Part shown: positions 35,470-43,320 of the stretch, one piece after another
How positions within the stretch are numbered: the first letter of the stretch is position 1
How the letters are laid out: each line of letters starts with the position of its first letter
Assembly (NCBI GenBank): GCA_016213785.1
Contig: JACQZQ010000053.1
Coordinates: 186,001-250,000 of the forward strand
DNA: 64,000 nucleotides
Direction: 5' to 3'
DNA from: Acidobacteriota bacterium
Lineage (GTDB): Bacteria; Acidobacteriota; Blastocatellia; Chloracidobacteriales; JADJPF01
Notes under the pieces: model-generated
What the model was told of the DNA's origin: nothing
Database searches by the model: none
The model's input: the letters and a program-made list of their open reading frames with translations, nothing else
Made by a program: the position numbers and the translations under genes

Positions 35470-36291
35470 TTACACCCAAACTTGCTCGCTAACAGGAAGT
35501 ACTGCATCAGCCCAAAGTGGACGGTGGTCAGAACATTTACTATCTTGTTCAACTTTAGCTCTTGTAATTACTAAATTACGTGTATAAATCCAATCTAGCT
35601 GAGGCCGCCAAAAAAGAAATTTGGCTGTGTAATGTGTACCAGAAAGAAATGGTGAGCGAAAACCTGATTCTGATAACATTTCATCTAAATAGATAGTATG
35701 ATAAGGTCTAAAAGTATTAAAGTCTCCTGCAATAATTGTTGGAAGTTCTTTATATTCATTAGCTGCTTTAATAACAGGGTAAAGTTGGTTTCTGCGCTTT
35801 AGAGCATTGATATGAGTATCTAGATGAACATTATAGACTCTAATAAACTCCATTCCTATTTTAATAGTTGCGCCCATTGCAACACGATTTCTTGTACTAA
35901 TTAAACGCTCATTACGTGGTAAGGGCAAAAGTTCAACGTCTAGTAAAGGATATCTACTTAAAATAGCTAAGCCATGTGTTCCTCTGCGTGTTAAGCGGGC
36001 AGGTAAATAGCTTACGTCATAGCCTAAGCGATTAGCAAGGAGTTCAGCTTGATTTAGTCGAAATTTTTCTTCAATCTCTTGTAGTAAAATTACATCACAA
36101 AGGGCTAATTGAGGGCTTTGAAAAGCATCTATAATTCGCTCTAACTTCTTGCCACGATGGGCATTAAGGCTAAGAATGCGAATTTGGTGAGTGTCAGAAA
36201 AAGAATTACTGACAAGCTCATTTAAGGATGGGTTTATCCCTAAGCTATTTATTAAATGAGGCTGTTTTTTTATCTTTATCCAGTTTATCAA
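35470..36291 (-). CDS. Endonuclease/exonuclease/phosphatase family hydrolase
   Basis: The EEP fold is recognised by LSLNAHRG (Asn for metal), ILLQEIE (Glu), VHLDTHINALKRRNQ, AGDFNTF (DxN) and the C-terminal SDHRPLW (Asp-His). These residues form the DNase I-like active site. Members cleave nucleic acids, sphingomyelin or inositol phosphates; the exact substrate cannot be told. There is no signal peptide. The gene lies between the M16 pair and the giant oxidoreductase, all leftward, with a hairpin at 36332 separating it from the latter. Confidence 0.85.
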   Translation of the reverse strand: MINWIKIKKQPHLINSLGINPSLNELVSNSFSDTHQIRILSLNAHRGKKLERIIDAFQSPQLALCDVILLQEIEEKFRLNQAELLANRLGYDVSYLPARLTRRGTHGLAILSRYPLLDVELLPLPRNERLISTRNRVAMGATIKIGMEFIRVYNVHLDTHINALKRRNQLYPVIKAANEYKELPTIIAGDFNTFRPYHTIYLDEMLSESGFRSPFLSGTHYTAKFLFWRPQLDWIYTRNLVITRAKVEQDSKCSDHRPLWADAVLPVSEQVWV

Positions 36292-36331
36292 CGAGTTATT
36301 GACACCTGTAGTTAGTTAGCAATTATTTTAA

Positions 36332-36358
36332 TTGGATAAAATTCTGGGGTTTATCCAA
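36332..36358 (-). terminator. Terminator-like hairpin
   Basis: TTGGATAAA (36332-36340) and TTTATCCAA (36350-36358) form a perfect nine-base stem, just after the oxidoreductase stop. The downstream sequence in the leftward direction is AT-rich but not a clean T-run. Confidence 0.45.
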
Positions 36359-36371
36359 GTTAGAATTCTTA

Positions 36372-39300
36372 TTATATTAGCATTACTTGTTTTTTGTTCA
36401 ATAGATAATCTAGCCACATGTTGGATAATTTTTCTTGGAGAGAGTTTGCACGTAACCTATCATTAAGATTAGTGAAATCTACTAGATCTAGCTCTTGATC
36501 CTGATTAAAGCAGGAGAAAACAAAGGATTCTTTTCCTGTTACAGGGTCAATATGTTTTTGTAAACATTGTGCGCAAACTTCTTTCATCATACATTGCATA
36601 GGCGAGTTTATACTTCCAATAGCAATGTGATTTGGGCGGAATTGGTCTACAAGTGAACTCTTACGGGCATTTTTAACTGCTGCCATCATTCTATCACTAC
36701 CTATTACCACCATATGGTCTATATCACACAAAGCTACAGGCACTTCACCTAGTTCGCCTTTTGAATAAGCTTGCATAGCTTGAACTACATTGCCTCTAAA
36801 AGAACGGTCTTGAGGGCGATTAGGATTAACAGGGATTAAATCACCACCATCTACGCTCCAAACTACCATATCAGCTGAGCTTTCTACCTCATCGCGTTTA
36901 TACATATCTTCAGCTTTACGATAAGCAGCAAAGTAAACTACCCAATTACCGGCTTCACGCATAGCTTTAGCAATAGAGAAAAGTACTGCATTACCTAAAC
37001 CACCACCTGCAAGAAGAACTTTTTTATCTTGAGGAATTTCTGTAGGTGTTCCAGTTGGCCCCATTAAAATAACTCTTTGACCAGGGCGTAAACTAGCGCA
37101 AAGCCTTGAGCTAACACCCATTTCTAAAACTATAGTGCTTAGCAAGCCTTTTTCCTCATCCATCCAAGCACCAGTTAATGCAATTCCTTCTAATGCAAGG
37201 GTTGTCCCATCAATATTATGGCTATCTACTTCAAAGTTTTGTAAGCGATAAAATTGACCAGGCTTAAATTTTCTTGCTGCTAGTGGAGCATAAACAATTA
37301 CTTCAACAATTGTAGGGGTAAGTCTATCTACTCTAACTATTTCTGCTCTTAAATCATTATCTAGTTTTTCTGTTAAGGCTCTAAATTTTTTATCACGAAT
37401 AAATTGTTCTGATGGGTCTAAATTTGCTAACTCTTGCACAAATAGCTTAGTAATATGTTGATAGCCCTGTTTAGCCGAAGCCATAGCCTTTACAACATTA
37501 CCAGCATAAGCAGGATGATTATCTCCATAATAAGTAATATAACGACCATCTTTTTCATAGGAAGTAAAGAAAGCATCTCTATCTTTACCTGTAGCAGGAG
37601 TTAAAGAAACTTTGCCGCTATCATCAACATCAGCCTTAAATCCAGCAAAGAATTGATTCCATTTATCTAACTTAAATGTTCCTGGTTGTTCTTTTTCATA
37701 AATAATGTTTGGGCTAGTTCCAGCAGCAACACAAACTGATTTAGCTGGAAGTGTTATAAATTCGCCACTTGGTTTCCATTTACCATTTTCATCGAGTTTA
37801 GAACGCTCAAACTTAATTGCTGAGACTGCTCCATACTCATCAGGGATTACTTCTGCTGGAGTAAGGTTTTCCATAATGGCTATGCCTTCTTCTAGGGCTT
37901 TAATTACTTCTTCATGGTTGAGTCTATAGGCTGGAGAGTCTGCTAAGCTTTTACGATAAACAAGTGATACTCCTCCCCAAGAACGAACTAGAGGGACAAA
38001 ATTAGGTTCTTCACCAGAGTGGCGTGCACGCAAGCGTTCAGCACGAACTAAGCGACCATGGTCTAGAAAAGTTCTTAAGATCTCTTTTTCATCTTGGCTA
38101 AGCGTTGACCAGATTTTTTCTTCACCAATATCTTGAGCCATTTTTTCAAATCTATCTAAGGTTTTTTCTACTTGAATTGGATAATAAGCAAAAAGTTCGG
38201 TTGCTGTATCAATACCGGTTAAGCCCCCTCCAATAACAATTGCTGGCAGTTGAACTTGTAAATTAGCCATATTATTTTTCTTAAAAGCACCTGTAAGTTG
38301 TAGCGCCATTAAGAAATCTGAGGCTTTACGGATACCACGAATAAGATTATTTTTCATCTCAACAATAGTTGGTTTTCCTGCTCCTGTAGCAATAGCAATA
38401 TGGTCAAAACCCATATCCCAAGCATCATCAATAGTTACTGTTCCTCCAAAACGTACACCACCATAAACTCTTAAGTTTTTACGCCGCATTAGAGTTAGGT
38501 AAATCATCATTAGGAAATTTTTATCCCAACGAACAGTAATTCCATATTCAGAAACCCCGCCAAAGCCAAGTAAAATACGCTCATCAAGCTCTTGGCAAAA
38601 CTCATTAATATTGCGAATTGGTTGAGGTGGGATTGTATATGTTCCTGTTAACTCTTTAGGTAATGGTTCTATTTTTAACCCATCAATTCCAACAACTCCA
38701 AAGCCTTCATTAAGTAGATAGTGGGCTAGGGTGTAACCTGCTGGGCCTAGGCCAACAACCAAAACATTTTTGCCATTATAAGGCAACATAAAGGGGCGGC
38801 GGACATTAAGCGGATTCCAACGAGTTAGCAAACCATAAATCTCAAACCCATAAGGTAGGCTAAGTACATCAGTTAAAATCCCTGTTTCAGCTTGAGGAAT
38901 ATTTACAGGCTCTTGTTTTTGGAAAATACAGCTTTTCATACAATCGTTACAAATACGATGGCCTGTACCAGGTAACATTGGGTTGTCAATTATTATTGTT
39001 GCTAGTGCTGCAAGAGATTCTCCTTCGCGCTTTAAGATATGGGCTTCGGAGATTTTTTCATCTAATGGACAGCCTTCCAATGGAATACTAAGAGGGTTTT
39101 TACGAAACGTTTGGTCTTTTTCTAAAAAGCCCTTTGAACAGGAGTCTTTATCACGTTCATGACAATAAAGACAGTAATCAATCTCATGGTAAACTTCCTT
39201 AAAGTTAAAACGACGATCGGTTAACTTAAATCCATCACGACGACGAAGTTTATCTTCTGGCCCATAAAGCATTTCTGGTAAATCTGTTTGTTTAGGGCGA

Positions 39301-40184
39301 TTAAGCTTAACTAACTGTTGGTATTCAAGAGCTTCAGGGTGTTTATAGGAAAGCCAATCGGCTACTTCAGCATGAGTTTCTTTTGAGTGGTAACGGGCAA
39401 ATGACCATGCTTCAAGCATTGTTAATAAACGCTTAATAAATTTATGTTCTTGTCGTGAATTTGCTGTTTCAGTAAATGTTTCAAGCTCTTTTTCGCTTAA
39501 TTGAGATTCTTCTAAAAGAGACTGCATAACAGAATGTTTTTCTAAAACAGAACGTAAATTATTAACACTATTGCGAGTAGCTTGTGTTAGAAGGTTCTTG
39601 GGGTTAGTAAAGTGTTTATCATATTCTTTTTCCAAATTTACAAGTGATACAGCCATTTGTGCCATACCAAATTCTGCATCAACTTCCCAAAGAGTATCAG
39701 CAAAGGCTATTTCTTGCAGAAGTGTAGCTTGAGTGCGTAGAGTTGTTAGGTCAAATTCAGGAAGTTGAGCCAAAGTATATTTTTTCATTGCACGAGAAAT
39801 AAAGTTGCGCTTTAGCTGCATAACTAATTTTTCACGATCGGTTTGTGCCTTGATTTTTCCTAAATCTTCTTTAATTGGAAAAAGTTTTTCTAAAAAACGG
39901 CTTAAATAAGGAGCCATTTTTACAATCAAATCTGATTCGGCTTTAGGGCTTAAATTATGTCCTTTGCCCGCAGTATCTAGATAAGGTTGCCAAATACTCC
40001 ACAACTCAGGGTTTTCTTTTGCCACTTCGCTATAGAAGATTTCTGCTAGTTCGCGTAAGCGGGTTGACTGATAGAGGTCTGAATATTTAAATCCAGCAAT
40101 ACCAAGTTGAAAATTGTTTTCTTCGTGTAAGGAAAAATTTGGCGAGTCACTGATGGAAAAATTTATACTATTAGATTCTGTCAT
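36372..40184 (-). CDS. Giant FAD/iron-sulfur oxidoreductase: GltD-like fused to PyrK-like
   Basis: Residues 1-330 are a helical region I do not recognise. A cysteine-rich part follows (CLYCHERDKDSC near 338, GCPLDE near 371, CNDCMKSC near 412), as in GltD-type iron-sulfur domains. Two dinucleotide sites come next (VVGLGPAGY at 476-484, VIGGGLTGID at 650-659). The last 330 residues are a ferredoxin-reductase-like unit resembling PyrK/NfnA: KPGQFYRL, MGPTGTPTEIP, LLAGGGLGNAV and a 2Fe-2S cluster in CMMKEVCAQC plus FSCF. This layout is like NfnB and NfnA joined in one chain. A role in electron transfer between NAD(P)H and ferredoxin is inferred; bifurcation is unproven. AGGA precedes the ATG. 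Confidence 0.85.
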   Translation of the reverse strand: MTESNSINFSISDSPNFSLHEENNFQLGIAGFKYSDLYQSTRLRELAEIFYSEVAKENPELWSIWQPYLDTAGKGHNLSPKAESDLIVKMAPYLSRFLEKLFPIKEDLGKIKAQTDREKLVMQLKRNFISRAMKKYTLAQLPEFDLTTLRTQATLLQEIAFADTLWEVDAEFGMAQMAVSLVNLEKEYDKHFTNPKNLLTQATRNSVNNLRSVLEKHSVMQSLLEESQLSEKELETFTETANSRQEHKFIKRLLTMLEAWSFARYHSKETHAEVADWLSYKHPEALEYQQLVKLNRPKQTDLPEMLYGPEDKLRRRDGFKLTDRRFNFKEVYHEIDYCLYCHERDKDSCSKGFLEKDQTFRKNPLSIPLEGCPLDEKISEAHILKREGESLAALATIIIDNPMLPGTGHRICNDCMKSCIFQKQEPVNIPQAETGILTDVLSLPYGFEIYGLLTRWNPLNVRRPFMLPYNGKNVLVVGLGPAGYTLAHYLLNEGFGVVGIDGLKIEPLPKELTGTYTIPPQPIRNINEFCQELDERILLGFGGVSEYGITVRWDKNFLMMIYLTLMRRKNLRVYGGVRFGGTVTIDDAWDMGFDHIAIATGAGKPTIVEMKNNLIRGIRKASDFLMALQLTGAFKKNNMANLQVQLPAIVIGGGLTGIDTATELFAYYPIQVEKTLDRFEKMAQDIGEEKIWSTLSQDEKEILRTFLDHGRLVRAERLRARHSGEEPNFVPLVRSWGGVSLVYRKSLADSPAYRLNHEEVIKALEEGIAIMENLTPAEVIPDEYGAVSAIKFERSKLDENGKWKPSGEFITLPAKSVCVAAGTSPNIIYEKEQPGTFKLDKWNQFFAGFKADVDDSGKVSLTPATGKDRDAFFTSYEKDGRYITYYGDNHPAYAGNVVKAMASAKQGYQHITKLFVQELANLDPSEQFIRDKKFRALTEKLDNDLRAEIVRVDRLTPTIVEVIVYAPLAARKFKPGQFYRLQNFEVDSHNIDGTTLALEGIALTGAWMDEEKGLLSTIVLEMGVSSRLCASLRPGQRVILMGPTGTPTEIPQDKKVLLAGGGLGNAVLFSIAKAMREAGNWVVYFAAYRKAEDMYKRDEVESSADMVVWSVDGGDLIPVNPNRPQDRSFRGNVVQAMQAYSKGELGEVPVALCDIDHMVVIGSDRMMAAVKNARKSSLVDQFRPNHIAIGSINSPMQCMMKEVCAQCLQKHIDPVTGKESFVFSCFNQDQELDLVDFTNLNDRLRANSLQEKLSNMWLDYLLNKKQVMLI

Positions 40185-40320
40185 CTTTAAATGTCCTGAA
40201 CTTTGTTCTCGTAATATATTTTTTGTAGCTAAAAACTACATGTGGAAAACTAAAAATTCTAGCATAGTAAAAATAATGCTCACAACTAAATTTGCACTAG
40301 CATTTTTTACGTTCTAAAAA

Positions 40321-41994
40321 ATGAAAAACTTTTATCAAAACCCTTATATTCAAGCCCTAATGCTTAGCCTAGGCTTTTTTCTATTTTTTATAATCCTTTC
40401 ATCCCGCGATTATATGGCAGTTGATGGCTCTACACGCTGTTTAAATGTTGGTTATAAATATGGGCTTTTTCTCCATGGAAATAATCATATGCTCTACCCT
40501 ATGCATGTTTTTTTCTGGCATAAACTTTTAGCAATAATAGGGATAAAAGCTAGCAGTAAGCTTGACTATATGCATTTAACTGCTGTGATGAACGCATTTG
40601 CAGCGTCGGTTGTCTTAGGAGTTTTTTACTTTTTTCTTTTACGTATTACAGAGTCTATAAAATATGCTGTGGCTCTAACTCTTTGTTATGGTTTTTCAAG
40701 AGCATTTTTACTTCATGCTACTAATTCTACTGAACCTACGGTAGGGCTATTTTGGAGTGTAATTGCAATTTGCGTTTTAGTTTTTGCTTTAACTAAAAAT
40801 TATCCTAAGTTGATTTTCCTTACAGGCTTTTTACTAGCTCTAGCGATGGCTACCTATCAATCTATGGTACTAATTGCCCCTGCTAGCTTAGTTTTATGTT
40901 TTTTCTGGAAAAATGAAAACCAAGAATCATATAAGAAATTAACAATTTTCTTTCGTACAATCTACTTAATGGCAGGTAGTATTGTTGGAACAGCCTCAAT
41001 TTATGGCTTAGCTTATTATCTTACTGGTACAAAAGATATTAAGGAGATGATTAGTAGGTTTTTTGCAATTTCTGGAGATAGCGTTTATGGAAGTTTTGTT
41101 TTATGGAAATTTATTTCTCTTCCAGTCCAATTTATTCGCAATGTTTTTCCAATAATGCCAGGAGATTTTTCTGGGATTGTTGGTTGGGCAGTAAATAATC
41201 TTAATGATAAATGGTGGTATTGGGCTTGTTTAGTTTATGGATTAATTTTAATTTTAGTTTTTCAAAGTATTTTCTATACTCTTAAATTAAAAGAAAAAAT
41301 GAATTGGAAGGAAAAAATTGCTATTCAAGCAGCAATTGCAGCGCTTATTTTTCCACTTTTAGCTGCTGCTTATTGGTTTCCCGGCTATGATAAGTTATGG
41401 TTACAACCTAATTTTTGTTTAATACTTATAGTAGGGGTTTTAATTAAATATGTTTCTAAGAATTTAAATAAAACCTTAAATAAAAATTCAAATAAAATTT
41501 TAATATCATTAGCTTTTTTTATACTGTTTCTAGAAGTGTTTTCTAACTTAATTTGGCTAATTCCTAGTCGTTTTCAAGAAAATAAAGCATTAACTGGTGC
41601 AAAAGAAGTATCAGAAATTGTAAAAAGCCCTCCAGATTTAGTAATCGATGGTTGGGATTTTGTTTCCTTACTTTATGGTGCTTTATGGAGCCATCATATT
41701 TATAATTTTCATAGTGCGGTTGAAGCAAAAGGAAAAGGTGTTTTAGATGAACTGCCTAAACTTATTGAAGAGACTAAAAAACGTGGTGGAAAAGTTTATT
41801 TTATTGGGGTATTGGAAGAAAGTGAAGGTGCTTGGTCATGGTTTTTAGGCCCGCGAGGTCTACCCTACAATTCTTTAGATGAATATAGACAAAAAGCTAA
41901 ACTAGTAAAACACTTTAAGTTTAGCGCTTTTGAAAGTAGTTTATATGTTTTAGAGTTTGATGAAAATAAAGAAAAGAATAAAGAATTAAACTAA
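40321..41994 (+). CDS. Multi-span membrane protein, GT-C glycosyltransferase-like
   Basis: The 557-residue protein has about eleven hydrophobic spans and a soluble C-terminal tail of about 130 residues. Early loop residues (SRDYMAVDGSTR, with an acidic site after the first span) resemble the catalytic loop of GT-C enzymes that use polyprenyl-phosphate sugars. The tail (VIDGWDFVSLLYGALW, KVYFIGVLEESEG) looks like a soluble extracytoplasmic domain. I cannot name a family with certainty; other polytopic proteins are possible. The gene is divergent from the oxidoreductase and has no partner. Confidence 0.55.
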   Translation: MKNFYQNPYIQALMLSLGFFLFFIILSSRDYMAVDGSTRCLNVGYKYGLFLHGNNHMLYPMHVFFWHKLLAIIGIKASSKLDYMHLTAVMNAFAASVVLGVFYFFLLRITESIKYAVALTLCYGFSRAFLLHATNSTEPTVGLFWSVIAICVLVFALTKNYPKLIFLTGFLLALAMATYQSMVLIAPASLVLCFFWKNENQESYKKLTIFFRTIYLMAGSIVGTASIYGLAYYLTGTKDIKEMISRFFAISGDSVYGSFVLWKFISLPVQFIRNVFPIMPGDFSGIVGWAVNNLNDKWWYWACLVYGLILILVFQSIFYTLKLKEKMNWKEKIAIQAAIAALIFPLLAAAYWFPGYDKLWLQPNFCLILIVGVLIKYVSKNLNKTLNKNSNKILISLAFFILFLEVFSNLIWLIPSRFQENKALTGAKEVSEIVKSPPDLVIDGWDFVSLLYGALWSHHIYNFHSAVEAKGKGVLDELPKLIEETKKRGGKVYFIGVLEESEGAWSWFLGPRGLPYNSLDEYRQKAKLVKHFKFSAFESSLYVLEFDENKEKNKELN

Positions 41995-42221
41995 TAATCT
42001 AGTAAAAGTATTGAGAAAAATTCCACAATAAGTGGAAAAATATTCCCCTCAAAAATTAGAAAAAATAGGAAAAGAAAAATAGTATTAATTAATTTTCTTC
42101 TAAGATATAGACTACATTAAAAGTTAAAGCTAACCATAGCCAGAATATTTATAAAACCCCTAATGGCACAATATTTGAGTGTAGAAAAAGCAGCAAATTG
42201 ATAATTTTTGGAGGTGACAAA

Positions 42222-42713
42222 ATGAGAAAAATATTTGTTTTAATATTTTTTATTCTTTTCACCACCACCTTAGCAATGGCTCAATCTAAAGAATCTACAC
42301 CAAAAACAGAATTATTTTTAGGTAATTCTTATGTTCGTACAGAAGTAGGGCGTAATTTAGAAGGTTTTAATGCTTCAATGACTAGTAACATTAATAAGTC
42401 TTGGGGCATAACAGGGGATTTTGGTGCATATTCATCAACTGGTAGTAATATTTATACTCTTATGGCAGGGCCTAGATATAGTTTACGCTTAAATAATGGA
42501 AAATTTATTCCATTTACTCATGCTCTCTTTGGTGCAATCACAAATGACACAGCGCGTTTTACAATGGTTTATGGTGGTGGCCTAGATCTTAAAGTTAACT
42601 CGTTTGTAGCCGTTAGAGCTTTTCAAGCCGACTACTTACAGATTCGTGCTGATAGTCGCCATACAAATAACGTAAGGTTTTCTTTTGGTATTGTTTTTCA
42701 CTTTGGTAATTAA
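42222..42713 (+). CDS. Small outer-membrane beta-barrel protein
   Basis: The ATG at 42222 has an ideal GGAGGTGA seven bases upstream, so it is preferred to an earlier in-frame TTG. A signal peptide (IFVLIFFILFTTTLAMAQ) is followed by alternating strands typical of OmpA/OmpX-like barrels (SWGITGDFGAYS, YTLMAGPRYSLRL, MVYGGGLDLKV), ending in an aromatic strand (VRFSFGIVFHFGN). At about 145 mature residues it can form an eight-stranded barrel. The function is structural or unknown. It stands alone. Confidence 0.8.
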   Translation: MRKIFVLIFFILFTTTLAMAQSKESTPKTELFLGNSYVRTEVGRNLEGFNASMTSNINKSWGITGDFGAYSSTGSNIYTLMAGPRYSLRLNNGKFIPFTHALFGAITNDTARFTMVYGGGLDLKVNSFVAVRAFQADYLQIRADSRHTNNVRFSFGIVFHFGN

Positions 42714-42746
42714 AATTACCTGGTTGTAAGTGATAGAGCTATTATT

Positions 42747-42767
42747 AGTTGCCCCTTAGGGGCAATT
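42747..42767. terminator. GC-rich hairpin after the barrel gene
   Basis: TTGCCCC and GGGGCAA (42749-42755 and 42759-42765) form a tight stem with a three-base loop 34 bases after the stop. There is no T-run, so termination is only possible. Confidence 0.4.
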
Positions 42768-42865
42768 GATAGTAGCCTAACAAGCTCATAACTTAAGAAT
42801 AATATTAAGGAGTAAGTTATTAGCATAATAGTAAGATAGAAGGTTTTCTTTAATATAAAAGCTTT

Positions 42866-43231
42866 CTATTTTAAGATAGCTTTTATACGATTAACTACTT
42901 CTCTAGGAGCAAAGGGCTTTCCTATATAGTCTGTAGCCCCTTCTCTAAAGCCTCTAGCACGGTCATCTTCGCCAATTTTGGCTGTTACCATTACTACAGG
43001 AATATGTTTAGTTTCTTGAGTAGTCTTAATGTTTTTTAAGGTTTGCCATCCGTCCATTATTGGCATCATTACATCTAAGAGTACTAAATCAGGGAGTTCT
43101 ATTTTTAGCCTATTAACTGCTTCTTGACCATTAGATGCAGTAATTATATTAAAGCCTTCACCACCAAGAATAATTTCCATTAGATCTAGTAGATCTTGTT
43201 CATCGTCTACGACCAAGATCGTTTTGCTCAT
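42866..43231 (-). CDS. CheY-like single-domain response regulator
   Basis: A complete receiver: acidic pair in VVDDEQD, phosphoacceptor Asp in LVLLDVMMP, Thr in VMVTAK and Lys in YIGKPF. At 121 residues it has no output domain, so it acts through protein contacts or in a phosphorelay. It lies 89 bases downstream of the hybrid histidine kinase on the same strand and is probably its partner. It closely resembles the kinase's own last receiver (GATDYIGKPF against GARDYIVKPF), suggesting duplication. Confidence 0.92.
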   Translation of the reverse strand: MSKTILVVDDEQDLLDLMEIILGGEGFNIITASNGQEAVNRLKIELPDLVLLDVMMPIMDGWQTLKNIKTTQETKHIPVVMVTAKIGEDDRARGFREGATDYIGKPFAPREVVNRIKAILK

Positions 43232-43320
43232 AAATTATTTCACCCGTGAGATAGAATTTACCAATAATAGTACAGTCAACAAAAACAATTAATAGAAGAT
43301 AGCTAATGATAGCAAATCTC

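Noticed and set aside
42012..42034. Short hairpin TTCCAC/GTGGAA after the membrane protein gene
   Set aside because: Six-base stem followed by A-rich sequence instead of a T-run in the gene's direction.
42839..42890. AAAAGCT/AGCTTTT repeat overlapping the end of the CheY-like gene
   Set aside because: Interrupted stem and weak downstream T content; could be an inefficient terminator but not supportable.
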